From assembly GCF_007993035.1 (NCBI RefSeq), contig NZ_VOOS01000001.1, positions 744,001 to 808,000 of the forward strand: DNA of 64,000 nt. Reading direction: 5' to 3'. The notes under the pieces are model-generated. The model was given only the letters and a program-made list of their open reading frames with translations, made no database searches and was not told the origin of the DNA. Below, piece by piece: positions 31,733 to 41,660 of the stretch (the first letter of the stretch is position 1; every line of letters begins with the position of its first letter). A program made the translations under genes and the position numbers. The DNA is from Vicingus serpentipes (GTDB lineage: Bacteria; Bacteroidota; Bacteroidia; Flavobacteriales_E; Vicingaceae).

Positions 31733-32761
31733 CTAGTAATCTATATTTTCCGACAAATATTGTTCCCACTTCCAAGCAGAAATGACCATTTCTTTTATTC
31801 CAAATTGAGGTTCCCAGCCTAATATTTCTTTTGCTTTTGCTGAATTTGAATAAATACTCTCCACATCACCATCTCGTCTTGGCCCTACAGAATAATTTAA
31901 TTTTAGATTATTCTCTTTCTCAAAAGCATTTATTATTTCAAAAACACTCACTCCATTTCCACTTCCTAAATTGATTACATCATAATTTAGACTTCCTTTA
32001 TCTTCACTTAATTTTTTTAATGCTAAAACATGAGCATGAGCAATATCACTAACATGAATATAATCTCGAACACAAGAACCATCCTTTGTAGCGTAATCAC
32101 TTCCATAAACCTGAAACTCCTTTAATCTACCTATTGCAGTTTGAGTAATGTATGGCAACAAATTATTTGCCTGCGGTTGGATTTCTCCATTTAAACCACT
32201 ATTATGAGCTCCAACTGGATTGAAATATCTTAAGCTAATGGCTTTTAAAGATTTGTTCGCTTTTATAAAGTCAGAAATTATATTCTCGCCAACCTGTTTA
32301 GTGTAAGCATAAGGCGATTCAGGGAAATTCAATTTAGAACTTTCAGTAACAGGTAATTCTGTAATGTTTCCGTAAACTGAACAAGAAGAAGAAAATATAA
32401 AGTTTGGTATTTTTTGGTCTTTTTGAATCTTTAGAATATTTACCAAACCTCCTAAATTATTCTCATAATATTTTAAAGGATTTTCTACTGAATCTCCAAC
32501 CCATTTATGAGCTGCAAAATGGATAATTCCTTCAATATTTTGGTATTGACTAACAACCTCTAAAACTTCATTAAAATTTTTAAGGTCGACTTTATGGTAG
32601 CTTATTTTCTTGCCTGTAATTCGTTCTATTCGAGCATAAGTATCTTCAGAAGAGGTAGAATAATCATCTAAAGAGATTACTTTCCAATCTGTATTTTCTA
32701 AAATATCTATTATTGTATGAGAACCAATATACCCAGCTCCTCCTGTTATTAAAATTTGCAT
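31733..32761 (-). CDS. galE: UDP-glucose 4-epimerase
   Basis: 342 residues, extended short-chain dehydrogenase. NAD-binding GGAGYIGSH (7-15), SSSCSVYG (catalytic serine region, about 124-131) and Y-x-x-x-K in SPYAYTKQ. It interconverts UDP-glucose and UDP-galactose (or the N-acetyl forms) for surface polysaccharide. Its start overlaps the end of the wecB-like gene by 13 nt, so they form one transcript. Confidence 0.95.
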   Translation of the reverse strand: MQILITGGAGYIGSHTIIDILENTDWKVISLDDYSTSSEDTYARIERITGKKISYHKVDLKNFNEVLEVVSQYQNIEGIIHFAAHKWVGDSVENPLKYYENNLGGLVNILKIQKDQKIPNFIFSSSCSVYGNITELPVTESSKLNFPESPYAYTKQVGENIISDFIKANKSLKAISLRYFNPVGAHNSGLNGEIQPQANNLLPYITQTAIGRLKEFQVYGSDYATKDGSCVRDYIHVSDIAHAHVLALKKLSEDKGSLNYDVINLGSGNGVSVFEIINAFEKENNLKLNYSVGPRRDGDVESIYSNSAKAKEILGWEPQFGIKEMVISAWKWEQYLSENIDY

Positions 32762-33825
32762 TTAAAATCACTTAATAAATAGTCAATAATTTTTTTAGAG
32801 GCTGTTCCCCCTCCATAAAGATTTACATCACTATTAAAGCTAGCATTCAACCTATCTCTAACAGCGGAAATAATTTTCGCTTTATCTGCTCCAACTAAAA
32901 CATTTACACCATTATTTATCAATTCTACCCATTCTGTTTCATTTCTCAATGTTACACAGTATTTTTTTAGAATATATGCTTCCTTTTGAATTCCTCCGCT
33001 ATCAGTTAAAACAAGTCTTGAGTTTTTAATCAAATTAAGCATTTGAACATACCCAACAGGTTCTACAATATCTGCTTCAACCTTAATATTAAGGTCTTTT
33101 ATTTTTTGCTTAGTTCTTGGATGTAATGGGATTAAAACTTTTACACTCTTGCTCAGCTCATTTATTGCGCTAATTATATCTGTTAGTCTTTTTATATCAT
33201 CCGTATTTTCTTGTCTATGAATCGTACACAAAATATAGTCATTATCCAACTTAAGTATATTACGTTCATTAGGTTTCATCGAATAAAATAAAACTGCATC
33301 ATTCATAACATCCCCAACATTTACTACTTTATTTTCTAAATTATCAAATCCTTCTTTCTTTAAATTTTCAAATGATTGCTCTGTTGGGCAAAACAAATAA
33401 TCAGATATTCTATCTGTCAATATTCTATTAATCTCCTCTGGCATTTTCATATTAAAACTTCTTAATCCAGCCTCAACATGCGCTACAGGTATATGCATTT
33501 TTTTAGCTGCTAATGCTCCTGCTAAAGTTGAATTAGTATCTCCATAAACCAATAATAAATCTGGAGATTCTTTAAATAAAATCTTTTCAATTTCTTCTAT
33601 CATACGACCCGTCATAGCACCATGAGTTAGACTATTAATCCCTAAATTATATTTAGGCTTAGGAATCTCCATTTCATCAAAAAACACATCTGACATGTTT
33701 TTATCGAAATGTTGGCCTGTATGAACTATTACCTCATCTATTTGATTGTGTTTACTGAATTCTCTACTTAATGCTCCTGCTTTTATAAATTGAGGTCTAG
33801 CTCCTAGAATTGTAAGAATCTTCAT
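32749..33825 (-). CDS. wecB: UDP-N-acetylglucosamine 2-epimerase (non-hydrolysing)
   Basis: 358 residues. The GT-B-like epimerase fold is marked by LGARPQFIKAGAL, VHTGQHFDKNMSDVFF, VYGDTNSTLAGALAA, HVEAGLRSFNMKMPEEINR, HRQEN and the C-terminal DSGGIQKEAY. It makes UDP-ManNAc, which can feed nonulosonate synthesis or capsule sugars. It is followed by galE with a 13-nt overlap. The symbol reflects the family; a sugar-specific paralogue cannot be excluded. Confidence 0.92.
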   Translation of the reverse strand: MKILTILGARPQFIKAGALSREFSKHNQIDEVIVHTGQHFDKNMSDVFFDEMEIPKPKYNLGINSLTHGAMTGRMIEEIEKILFKESPDLLLVYGDTNSTLAGALAAKKMHIPVAHVEAGLRSFNMKMPEEINRILTDRISDYLFCPTEQSFENLKKEGFDNLENKVVNVGDVMNDAVLFYSMKPNERNILKLDNDYILCTIHRQENTDDIKRLTDIISAINELSKSVKVLIPLHPRTKQKIKDLNIKVEADIVEPVGYVQMLNLIKNSRLVLTDSGGIQKEAYILKKYCVTLRNETEWVELINNGVNVLVGADKAKIISAVRDRLNASFNSDVNLYGGGTASKKIIDYLLSDFKCKF

Positions 33826-33858
33826 GCTACGAATTTATTCAGCATTTTTAAATAATCA

Positions 33859-36800
33859 TTAATTAATCATGATTTTCTTTTTAATCGATTCATCTTTAAA
33901 CCTAATTTCTACAAAATAGATTCCATTTGAATAAGAACCAAGAAGAAAACCATACCTATTTAAACCTTTTTCAGTAATCCCATTATAAAGCATAGAAACT
34001 TTTTTGCCAATCTCATTAAACAACGTTATTTCAAGTTGATTAGATTCAGGAAAAATTAATTCCATATTTAACTCATTAATTGTTGGGTTGGGATAAATAT
34101 TTATTAAATCAAACTTAAGCAACGACTTACAAAACTCATTATTAGAGTCATCAGCATCTATCGAATTGTTCGGCATTAATGCTTCAACACATATGACATC
34201 GGGAATTTCACCTCTTGGAACTTCAATAATTGATGATAGCTCAACTAATTCTTGTGTATTTGGCAAAATATTACCTTCCCATTTTTCTAACACTTTTCCT
34301 GTACTTGAGTTGAACAGCATTAAATCTAATGTTTGAATAGAAACAACTCCAACATTGTCTAATTGAACAGTTAATCGCATTAAATCAGAATTTGGCAACA
34401 GACTATAAATAACATCTCTAACAGCCACATCTACAATTGGATTTATTACTTGTATCGTATTTTCAACACTATCTTTACAGCCATACAAACTGGTTGCTGT
34501 CAATTTTACATCAAAAATATTAGAATCAGTATAAGTATAAACTGGATCAAAACTAGTTGAAATATTATTATCGCCGAAATCCCACTCATAAGTATTAGCC
34601 CCAGTTGAATTATTTGTAAAATGAACCTCTAAAGGAGGTAAACCAATTTGAGGAGAAAATGTAAATTCTGGAACTGGTAAAGGATAAATTGAAATTACCT
34701 TAGTCACTGAATCAAGACACCCAAAACTATTTGCAACTTTTAATTTCAGATTAAAAACACCAGTATCAGAAGTATTAAATAAGAATTGAGGATTTTGTAT
34801 TATTGAATTATAATCGGTATTTAAAATACTCCATTCCCATTGGTCTATAAATCCAGAATTAGTTGAACTACTATCATAAAGTTGTATGGTTGATAAAACA
34901 CAATAATCATCATTGATAAAATTTGCTTCAGGATTTTCATTTATTGTAATTGGAGAAACAAGCGTATCCCAACAGCCATTTAAATCTTTAACTATTAATT
35001 TAGTATTATAAACACCTGCAGTATTATATATATGATTTGGGTTATTCAATGTGCTTGAATTAAAATCTCCAAAATCCCAAAAAACTGAAAACAAATTACC
35101 TTCAGAAGTATTTATAAACCCTACAGGACTATTATCACAACTATCTTGAATTAAAAAAGAAGCTGTTGGAGTTTGTTTAACATTTACAAATTGAGAAACA
35201 GTATCACTGCATCCATATTCTGTTAAAGATATTAATTGCACATTAAAACTTCCAGAATTAGGAAATGAATATACCCCATTTTCTAATGAAGAAGTATCTA
35301 ATAAACCTGTAACTCCAAAATCCCAATCCCAAGAATTAATTATTCCATCAGAAGAAAAAGAATTATTAGAAAATGTTGCATTTTGATTTGAGCAAATAAG
35401 TCCATTTGCTGGGAAAAAACCAGCAGTTGGCTTTTTGTGTATTGTTATTTGCTGTTGAACGCTATTTACACAACCAGAATCTGTTAAAACTTGGAGAACA
35501 ACATTATATACTCCAGCTGTATCATATTTGTTCTGTGGGGATTGAATATTACTAGTATCTCCATCTCCAAAATCCCAATGCCAATCAATTATATTGCTTC
35601 CATCACTTGTAAACGAATTATTGTTAAAAGTTGTAGGGGCATTTTCACAAATTCCATTAGTAGTAAAAAGAACTGTTGGTGCAATTCCATTAACAATAAT
35701 ATTTATAGAATCCTTAGCAATACAACCTAAAATATTTCTGACTTGAACCCAATATAAACCAGATGTATCAACTTTTATTTGATAAGATGTATCTGAAGTA
35801 CTCCATAAATAATTAATTCCACCATTATCTATTTCCAATCCTAAATTTTCATACTTACAAACTATTTTATCCAATCCTAAACTAGTTTGAGTTGAGAATG
35901 AATCTAACAATATTGTTAAAGTATCTGAATATTGAAAACAGCCTAAAGTATCCATAACCTTCACCCAATAATCTCCTGATTCAGCTACTCTAAGAATAGA
36001 ATCAGAAGAATTATCTGACCATAAAAAATCATATCCAAAATGGTTTAATCTTATATTAATATCTAAAGTATCTCCTTGACATAAGGTAATTGTATCTTGC
36101 TTAAATATCATGAAATCACCGGGGTACCAAACATCAATTGTATCGGATGAATTGTTACCAAAAGTTTCTGTAACATTAATAGAATAAGTTCCAGTCTTAT
36201 GAATCAAAATACTATCCAGTAAACTTCCATCAGACCACAAATAATTTAAAAACCAATCTTTATAGGCATAAATTACGGTATCACAAAAGCCATACGGGAT
36301 ATATATATCTTCGCCCAAATTAACAGGAGGGGTATATTTGTATCTTAGATACTGATGTACATAATTAATTTCTGTATTACTAAGCACCTCATCAAAAAAT
36401 ATCACTTCAAAAATTTCTCCATTCAAATGGAAATTACTTGCTTTCCCTAAATAGAAAGAGTTAGAATTATCAAAAAGGTAAGAAGTATCTTGTATTCCGA
36501 ATACTGAAAAGCTATCCAAATTATTAAATCTTATTTGATTCATCATATTATTTCTATCTAATACTGTTGAATAAATAGTAAAATTATTATTATTAAAAAA
36601 CTTAGCTGCAGATTTATTTGAGTTATCAATATATAGGTGAGCAAGTCTACCATCACCAAAAAAACCTAGCCCATAACTATTAGTAGACGCATAATCGCCC
36701 TTACTATAAAAGTAGCCAGGGAAAACATTACTGTTTTTACAAACAACAAAACTTGTTCTACTCTTCTTCCCTATATCAAGAATATCCTGTCCAATTAAAA

Positions 36801-37320
36801 AATCATTTAAGCCATCAAAAGACAAACTGGAATAGCCATTCAATTGATTATTTTTTTTTTGAGGAGATTTTAATGTATCATTTTGATTAAAAATATAACT
36901 ATTTCCACTAACGTCACCCCAACTCAAGATTTTATTAGTAGAATCAACAACTAATAAACTATCATTTTTCAACCAAAGCCCCAAAGAATAACCATAAATA
37001 TCAAACAAATAGAAAGAATCTACTTTTGATATACTCTCATTATTAAAAACCCTCCAAAAATACATCTGATTAGAATTGGTTATATTTACAGTCAAGTCAG
37101 AGAAACCTGTAATAGTAGTATCAACTATTAAAGAAGAAAAATTTTCAAAAGAAGAAATTTGAAGTATTGAAGTATCTGCATTTGTAACCCAATCAAAATA
37201 TACATTATTTTCGATTAAACATGAATTTGACTCTGGATAATTATAATGAAAATATTCCTGAGCGTAAATCAAGCTTAAAAAATTAAACAGAAAAAAAAAT
37301 GTCGTAATATTTTTTTTCAT
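33859..37320 (-). CDS. T9SS-secreted multidomain protein with LamG-like and PKD domains
   Basis: 1153 residues. Signal peptide (1-20, ending IYAQ), then a concanavalin A/LamG-like domain (about 115-330, LSFDGLNDFL). Repeats with SGLYWVQV, SGDYWVKV or TGTYSINV endings (about 345-545) are followed by five PKD-like domains (about 548-960), several with the WDFGD motif and a cysteine pair each. A linker leads to a type A T9SS sorting domain (about 1072-1153, INIYPNPT ... NGIYFVEI ... KKIMIN). It is probably exported across the outer membrane and attached or released at the surface, as an adhesin-like protein. It is encoded next to, but not part of, the sugar genes. No enzymatic domain is recognised. 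Confidence 0.92.
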   Translation of the reverse strand: MKKNITTFFFLFNFLSLIYAQEYFHYNYPESNSCLIENNVYFDWVTNADTSILQISSFENFSSLIVDTTITGFSDLTVNITNSNQMYFWRVFNNESISKVDSFYLFDIYGYSLGLWLKNDSLLVVDSTNKILSWGDVSGNSYIFNQNDTLKSPQKKNNQLNGYSSLSFDGLNDFLIGQDILDIGKKSRTSFVVCKNSNVFPGYFYSKGDYASTNSYGLGFFGDGRLAHLYIDNSNKSAAKFFNNNNFTIYSTVLDRNNMMNQIRFNNLDSFSVFGIQDTSYLFDNSNSFYLGKASNFHLNGEIFEVIFFDEVLSNTEINYVHQYLRYKYTPPVNLGEDIYIPYGFCDTVIYAYKDWFLNYLWSDGSLLDSILIHKTGTYSINVTETFGNNSSDTIDVWYPGDFMIFKQDTITLCQGDTLDINIRLNHFGYDFLWSDNSSDSILRVAESGDYWVKVMDTLGCFQYSDTLTILLDSFSTQTSLGLDKIVCKYENLGLEIDNGGINYLWSTSDTSYQIKVDTSGLYWVQVRNILGCIAKDSINIIVNGIAPTVLFTTNGICENAPTTFNNNSFTSDGSNIIDWHWDFGDGDTSNIQSPQNKYDTAGVYNVVLQVLTDSGCVNSVQQQITIHKKPTAGFFPANGLICSNQNATFSNNSFSSDGIINSWDWDFGVTGLLDTSSLENGVYSFPNSGSFNVQLISLTEYGCSDTVSQFVNVKQTPTASFLIQDSCDNSPVGFINTSEGNLFSVFWDFGDFNSSTLNNPNHIYNTAGVYNTKLIVKDLNGCWDTLVSPITINENPEANFINDDYCVLSTIQLYDSSSTNSGFIDQWEWSILNTDYNSIIQNPQFLFNTSDTGVFNLKLKVANSFGCLDSVTKVISIYPLPVPEFTFSPQIGLPPLEVHFTNNSTGANTYEWDFGDNNISTSFDPVYTYTDSNIFDVKLTATSLYGCKDSVENTIQVINPIVDVAVRDVIYSLLPNSDLMRLTVQLDNVGVVSIQTLDLMLFNSSTGKVLEKWEGNILPNTQELVELSSIIEVPRGEIPDVICVEALMPNNSIDADDSNNEFCKSLLKFDLINIYPNPTINELNMELIFPESNQLEITLFNEIGKKVSMLYNGITEKGLNRYGFLLGSYSNGIYFVEIRFKDESIKKKIMIN

Positions 37321-37485
37321 TGTAACGATATGTTATAAATATATTAAGTCGAGATAAATTTAAACAATTACTTTAACAGTAATAAATAAAACTAAATTTA
37401 TTAAAATCTTAACCTATACTTCATAATTCTTTAAATATTTTACCAAAATTTTATTTTAAGGTAAAAATAATAGTATGATTATCTT

Positions 37486-37493
37486 TATATTTG
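37486..37493 (+). promoter_or_regulatory. -7 box before the cytidylyltransferase gene
   Basis: TATATTTG matches TAnnTTTG and ends 12 nt before the ATG at 37505. It lies after the earlier in-frame ATG at 37475 and so supports the later start. No clear -33 element. Confidence 0.4.
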
Positions 37494-37504
37494 AATCTAA
37501 AGAA

Positions 37505-38266
37505 ATGCAAAACAAACCTCTCTTAATACTTCAAGCAAGAACTGGCTCAAAAAGGCTTCCAAATAAAATGACTCTTGATTTTCACAAAGGGCTTACTATT
37601 CCTCAAATCATAATTAATAATTTAAAAAATATATTTGAACCTAATCAAATTGTATTAGCAACTTCAACTAAAAAGGAAGATGATGCCTTAGAATTCTTAG
37701 CAAATGAAGAGGGAGTGTTGCTTTTTAGGGGTGCAGAAAATGACGTTTTGCAGAGGTTTATCGATTGTGCAACATTATTTAAAGCAAAAAAAATAGTTAG
37801 AATTTGTTCTGACAACCCGTTTCTAAGGCCAGAATACATCCCACCCTTGCTAGAAAAATTACAGAATGAAAATTTAGAATACACTTCCTATCAATGGAAA
37901 GATGGCACTCCTATTATGCTTTCACATATTGGCATTTTTGCTGAAGCTATGACTATAGATTTTTTAAAGAAAATTAAAAGTTCTACCGATGACTCTAAAT
38001 ATTTAGAACATGTTACAAATTACATTTATTACAACAACAAACAATTTAAATATGCATTTTTACCCTTGCCAGAATTTTTAGAAGATAGACAAAACGTTCG
38101 TTTAACAGTTGATACAGAATCAGATTTTCTTATTGCTCAAGAATTATACGATAATATATATATTAAAAAGAATAGTTTTAAATTAGAAGATTTATTAAAA
38201 CTTATTGATGAAAATGACGTAATAAAATCAAATATGGAAGCTCAAATAAAAGGAAATGCAAAATAA
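37505..38266 (+). CDS. SpsF/NeuA-like cytidylyltransferase
   Basis: 253 residues from the ATG at 37505 (MQNKPLLILQARTGSKRLPNK); an earlier ATG at 37475 precedes the putative promoter. The nucleotide-binding signature ILQARTGSKRLPNKM is that of the SpsF and acylneuraminate-cytidylyltransferase superfamily. VLQRFIDCA, KKIVRICSDNPFLRPEYI and the late RQNVRLTVDTESD are also typical. It would activate an acidic sugar as the CMP derivative. Overlaps the NeuB-like gene by 11 nt. Position in a nonulosonate cassette supports this role. Confidence 0.83.
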   Translation: MQNKPLLILQARTGSKRLPNKMTLDFHKGLTIPQIIINNLKNIFEPNQIVLATSTKKEDDALEFLANEEGVLLFRGAENDVLQRFIDCATLFKAKKIVRICSDNPFLRPEYIPPLLEKLQNENLEYTSYQWKDGTPIMLSHIGIFAEAMTIDFLKKIKSSTDDSKYLEHVTNYIYYNNKQFKYAFLPLPEFLEDRQNVRLTVDTESDFLIAQELYDNIYIKKNSFKLEDLLKLIDENDVIKSNMEAQIKGNAK

Positions 38267-39295
38267 AACATATTTAATTGGAGAAATAGGACAGAATCAT
38301 AATGGATCTGTAGATATAGCAAAAGTGATTATTGATTTCATTTCAAGACCAATTATTGATGATGTTTTTGGAAATAAATTGTGTGGTATGGATGCTGTCA
38401 AATTAACAAAAAGGGATTTAAGTCAAGAACTTTCTAAATCTCAAATGAATCGCATTTATCAAAGCCCTCACTCTTTTGGAAAAACATATGGAGAACATAG
38501 AGAAGCTTTAGAACTTAATGATGAAGAACATTATGAAATTTATCAACATGCAAAGGAAAAAGGTCTAGAATTTGTAGAAACACTTTGTGCTATTGGATGT
38601 TTATCAATACTTAAATACTTTACTCCTGACAAATTAAAAGTAGCTTCTAGAGATTTAACAAATTTACCTCTACTAAATGCCTTAGCTGAAACTAAACTTC
38701 CTATTATTTTGTCTACAGGAATGGCTGGACAGGCAGAACTAAATAATGCTTTAGAAGTTATTTCAAAACATCATGAAAACATATCAATTCTTCATTGTGT
38801 TTCTCAATATCCAACAGCACCAAATAATGTTAACTTAAAAACAATTGACTTTTTAATAAAGAATTACCCTAAATATAGAATAGGATATTCAGATCATACA
38901 ATCGGAATATCAACCCCTATAGCTGCTGTTGCTCGAGGTGCGGAAATTATTGAAAAACACATAACATTGGAACGGAGCATGAAAGGGACAGACCAATCCG
39001 GTTCTCTGGGACCAGAGGGTGTTAGAAGAATGGTTAGAGATATTCGAATTTTAGATATGTCGATAGGTGAAGAGAAAATGTACATTGTTGAAGATACAAA
39101 AGCAGCAAAAGATAAATTGGAGCGATCTATAGCAACAAAAAGCAATTTGAAGAAAGGACATATTATAACAGAAAGTGATTTGCATTTACTTTCACCTGGA
39201 GATGGTTTTAAATGGTCAGATTTAAAATTGGTCGTTGGCAAAGAATTATTAGAGAATATTCCAGCGAATGAAATCATTTATCAAAATTTAATTAA

Positions 39296-39299
<4 letters not shown>
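38256..39299 (+). CDS. NeuB/SpsE-like nonulosonic acid synthase
   Basis: 347 residues. NeuB family: TIM barrel (GEIGQNHNGSVDIAK, KVASRDLTNLPLLNAL, LSTGMAGQAE, LHCVSQYPTAP, GYSDHTIGI, EKHITLERSMKGTDQSGSLGPEG) plus a C-terminal antifreeze-like SAF domain (about 285-347, KLERSIATKSNLKKGHIIT). It condenses phosphoenolpyruvate with a hexosamine-type aldehyde to form a nine-carbon acid (sialic, legionaminic or pseudaminic type). The exact sugar cannot be told from the motifs. Overlaps the upstream and downstream genes by 11 and 4 nt. Confidence 0.9.
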
Positions 39300-40539
<1,240 letters not shown>

Positions 40540-40546
40540 TAATTTA

Positions 40547-41566
40547 TTATTGAATTCTATCTTTATCTAATGCAGATGAAGAACAAATAGAATTTAACAT
40601 ATCATCTAAATCTTTAATTGTCTTAGGAATAAAAATAGATGTTAAAATCTGAGATCGATAATGTTCATATTCTTTTTTACTTTTCCAATCTACCAAATCA
40701 ATCACACTTATAACATGCTGACATTTAGAGGACAAACTATTAAGGCTAGAAGAGCAGATTCCAAGAGCAATTTTCAATTGCCCTTCAAATAATTCCATTG
40801 GTATATCTGGTAATAAAGAAAATTTATTTTGCTCACTATAAGGGGAATTATGATTTGGGTGATTTTTATAATAAAAATTTAATCCATTCTTTTCAACAAA
40901 ATTATTTATACTTAAAAACACATCCTGATTGATGTCAAAAGACTTATTACCTTGATCTATAAAAACCATATCAATAGGTAACTTCACCTTAAAATTACCA
41001 ATGATTTTCAACTTATTCCTCTCCCAAATCAAGTCATCCTCAGTAAGGTCTATTATCTCATAAAAAGACTTGATTACTTTTTCCTCAATCCCAAAAAACA
41101 ATCTATTCTCACTTATTCTAAATATTTCTATCGGAATATTATAAATTGATCTTAATATTATTCTATCTATTAGCAACCTTAAACCTAATTTATTTGAAAG
41201 TAAATTAAACAAGTTAATTCTAGGAAAGATGTAATCTAAATGACTATAAAATACTTTATTATTTTTAAATAATTCCTTTATAAGGAAAAGAGATTGATAG
41301 TCAAACCCATAAAATCCAAAATATATATCCTCATTATGAAATTGATTTGATAACAAGCGTATCTTATGTTTTTGCTTGTATAAATTTTCACGTGATTTGT
41401 TAACCGGAGTAGCTATAAAATAAACTTCTATTGAAACTTTCTTGCAAAAATCCTTTAATTTAGGATTAGAGGTTATAACTTTAAGTAGTGAAAGATCAAA
41501 TCTCTTTAAATAGTAAATCAATCCAAAATAAGATGGACATATTAATATTTTTAATTTTGAATTCAT
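40547..41566 (-). CDS. Putative sialyl/nonulosonyl-transferase (GT52/polysialyltransferase-like motifs)
   Basis: 339 residues, no signal or membrane segment. Overall family is not recognised, but three spaced motifs match the scheme of bacterial sialyltransferases: a D/E-D/E-G-type motif FIDQG (D204-Q205-G206), an HP motif KNHPNHN (H236-P237) and an SS motif GICSSSLN (S272-S274), preceded by PDIPMELFEG. In sialyltransferases of families GT38, GT52 and GT80 these bind CMP-sugar and provide catalysis. The gene is convergent with, and 7 nt from, the end of the nonulosonate cassette, the place expected for a CMP-nonulosonate transferase. This is inference from motifs and neighbours. Confidence 0.55.
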   Translation of the reverse strand: MNSKLKILICPSYFGLIYYLKRFDLSLLKVITSNPKLKDFCKKVSIEVYFIATPVNKSRENLYKQKHKIRLLSNQFHNEDIYFGFYGFDYQSLFLIKELFKNNKVFYSHLDYIFPRINLFNLLSNKLGLRLLIDRIILRSIYNIPIEIFRISENRLFFGIEEKVIKSFYEIIDLTEDDLIWERNKLKIIGNFKVKLPIDMVFIDQGNKSFDINQDVFLSINNFVEKNGLNFYYKNHPNHNSPYSEQNKFSLLPDIPMELFEGQLKIALGICSSSLNSLSSKCQHVISVIDLVDWKSKKEYEHYRSQILTSIFIPKTIKDLDDMLNSICSSSALDKDRIQ

Positions 41567-41587
41567 AATAACTTTTAACCTTTAAAT

Positions 41588-41616
41588 AATAGTATTTTAA
41601 AAAAAATCATACTATT
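41588..41616. repeat. AT-rich inverted repeat in the divergent intergenic region
   Basis: AATAGTAT ... ATACTATT, 8-bp arms separated by 13 bases, between the transferase gene (-) and the ABC transporter gene (+). It could be an operator; no TAnnTTTG box is seen nearby. Confidence 0.35.
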
Positions 41617-41660
41617 TATAATAACTTAGCCGAATATAAAAAGTTAAATTAATTTCTTCT

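Noticed and set aside
38894-39277. 127-codon minus-strand ORF
   Set aside because: Antisense to the NeuB-like synthase, which is conserved through this part.
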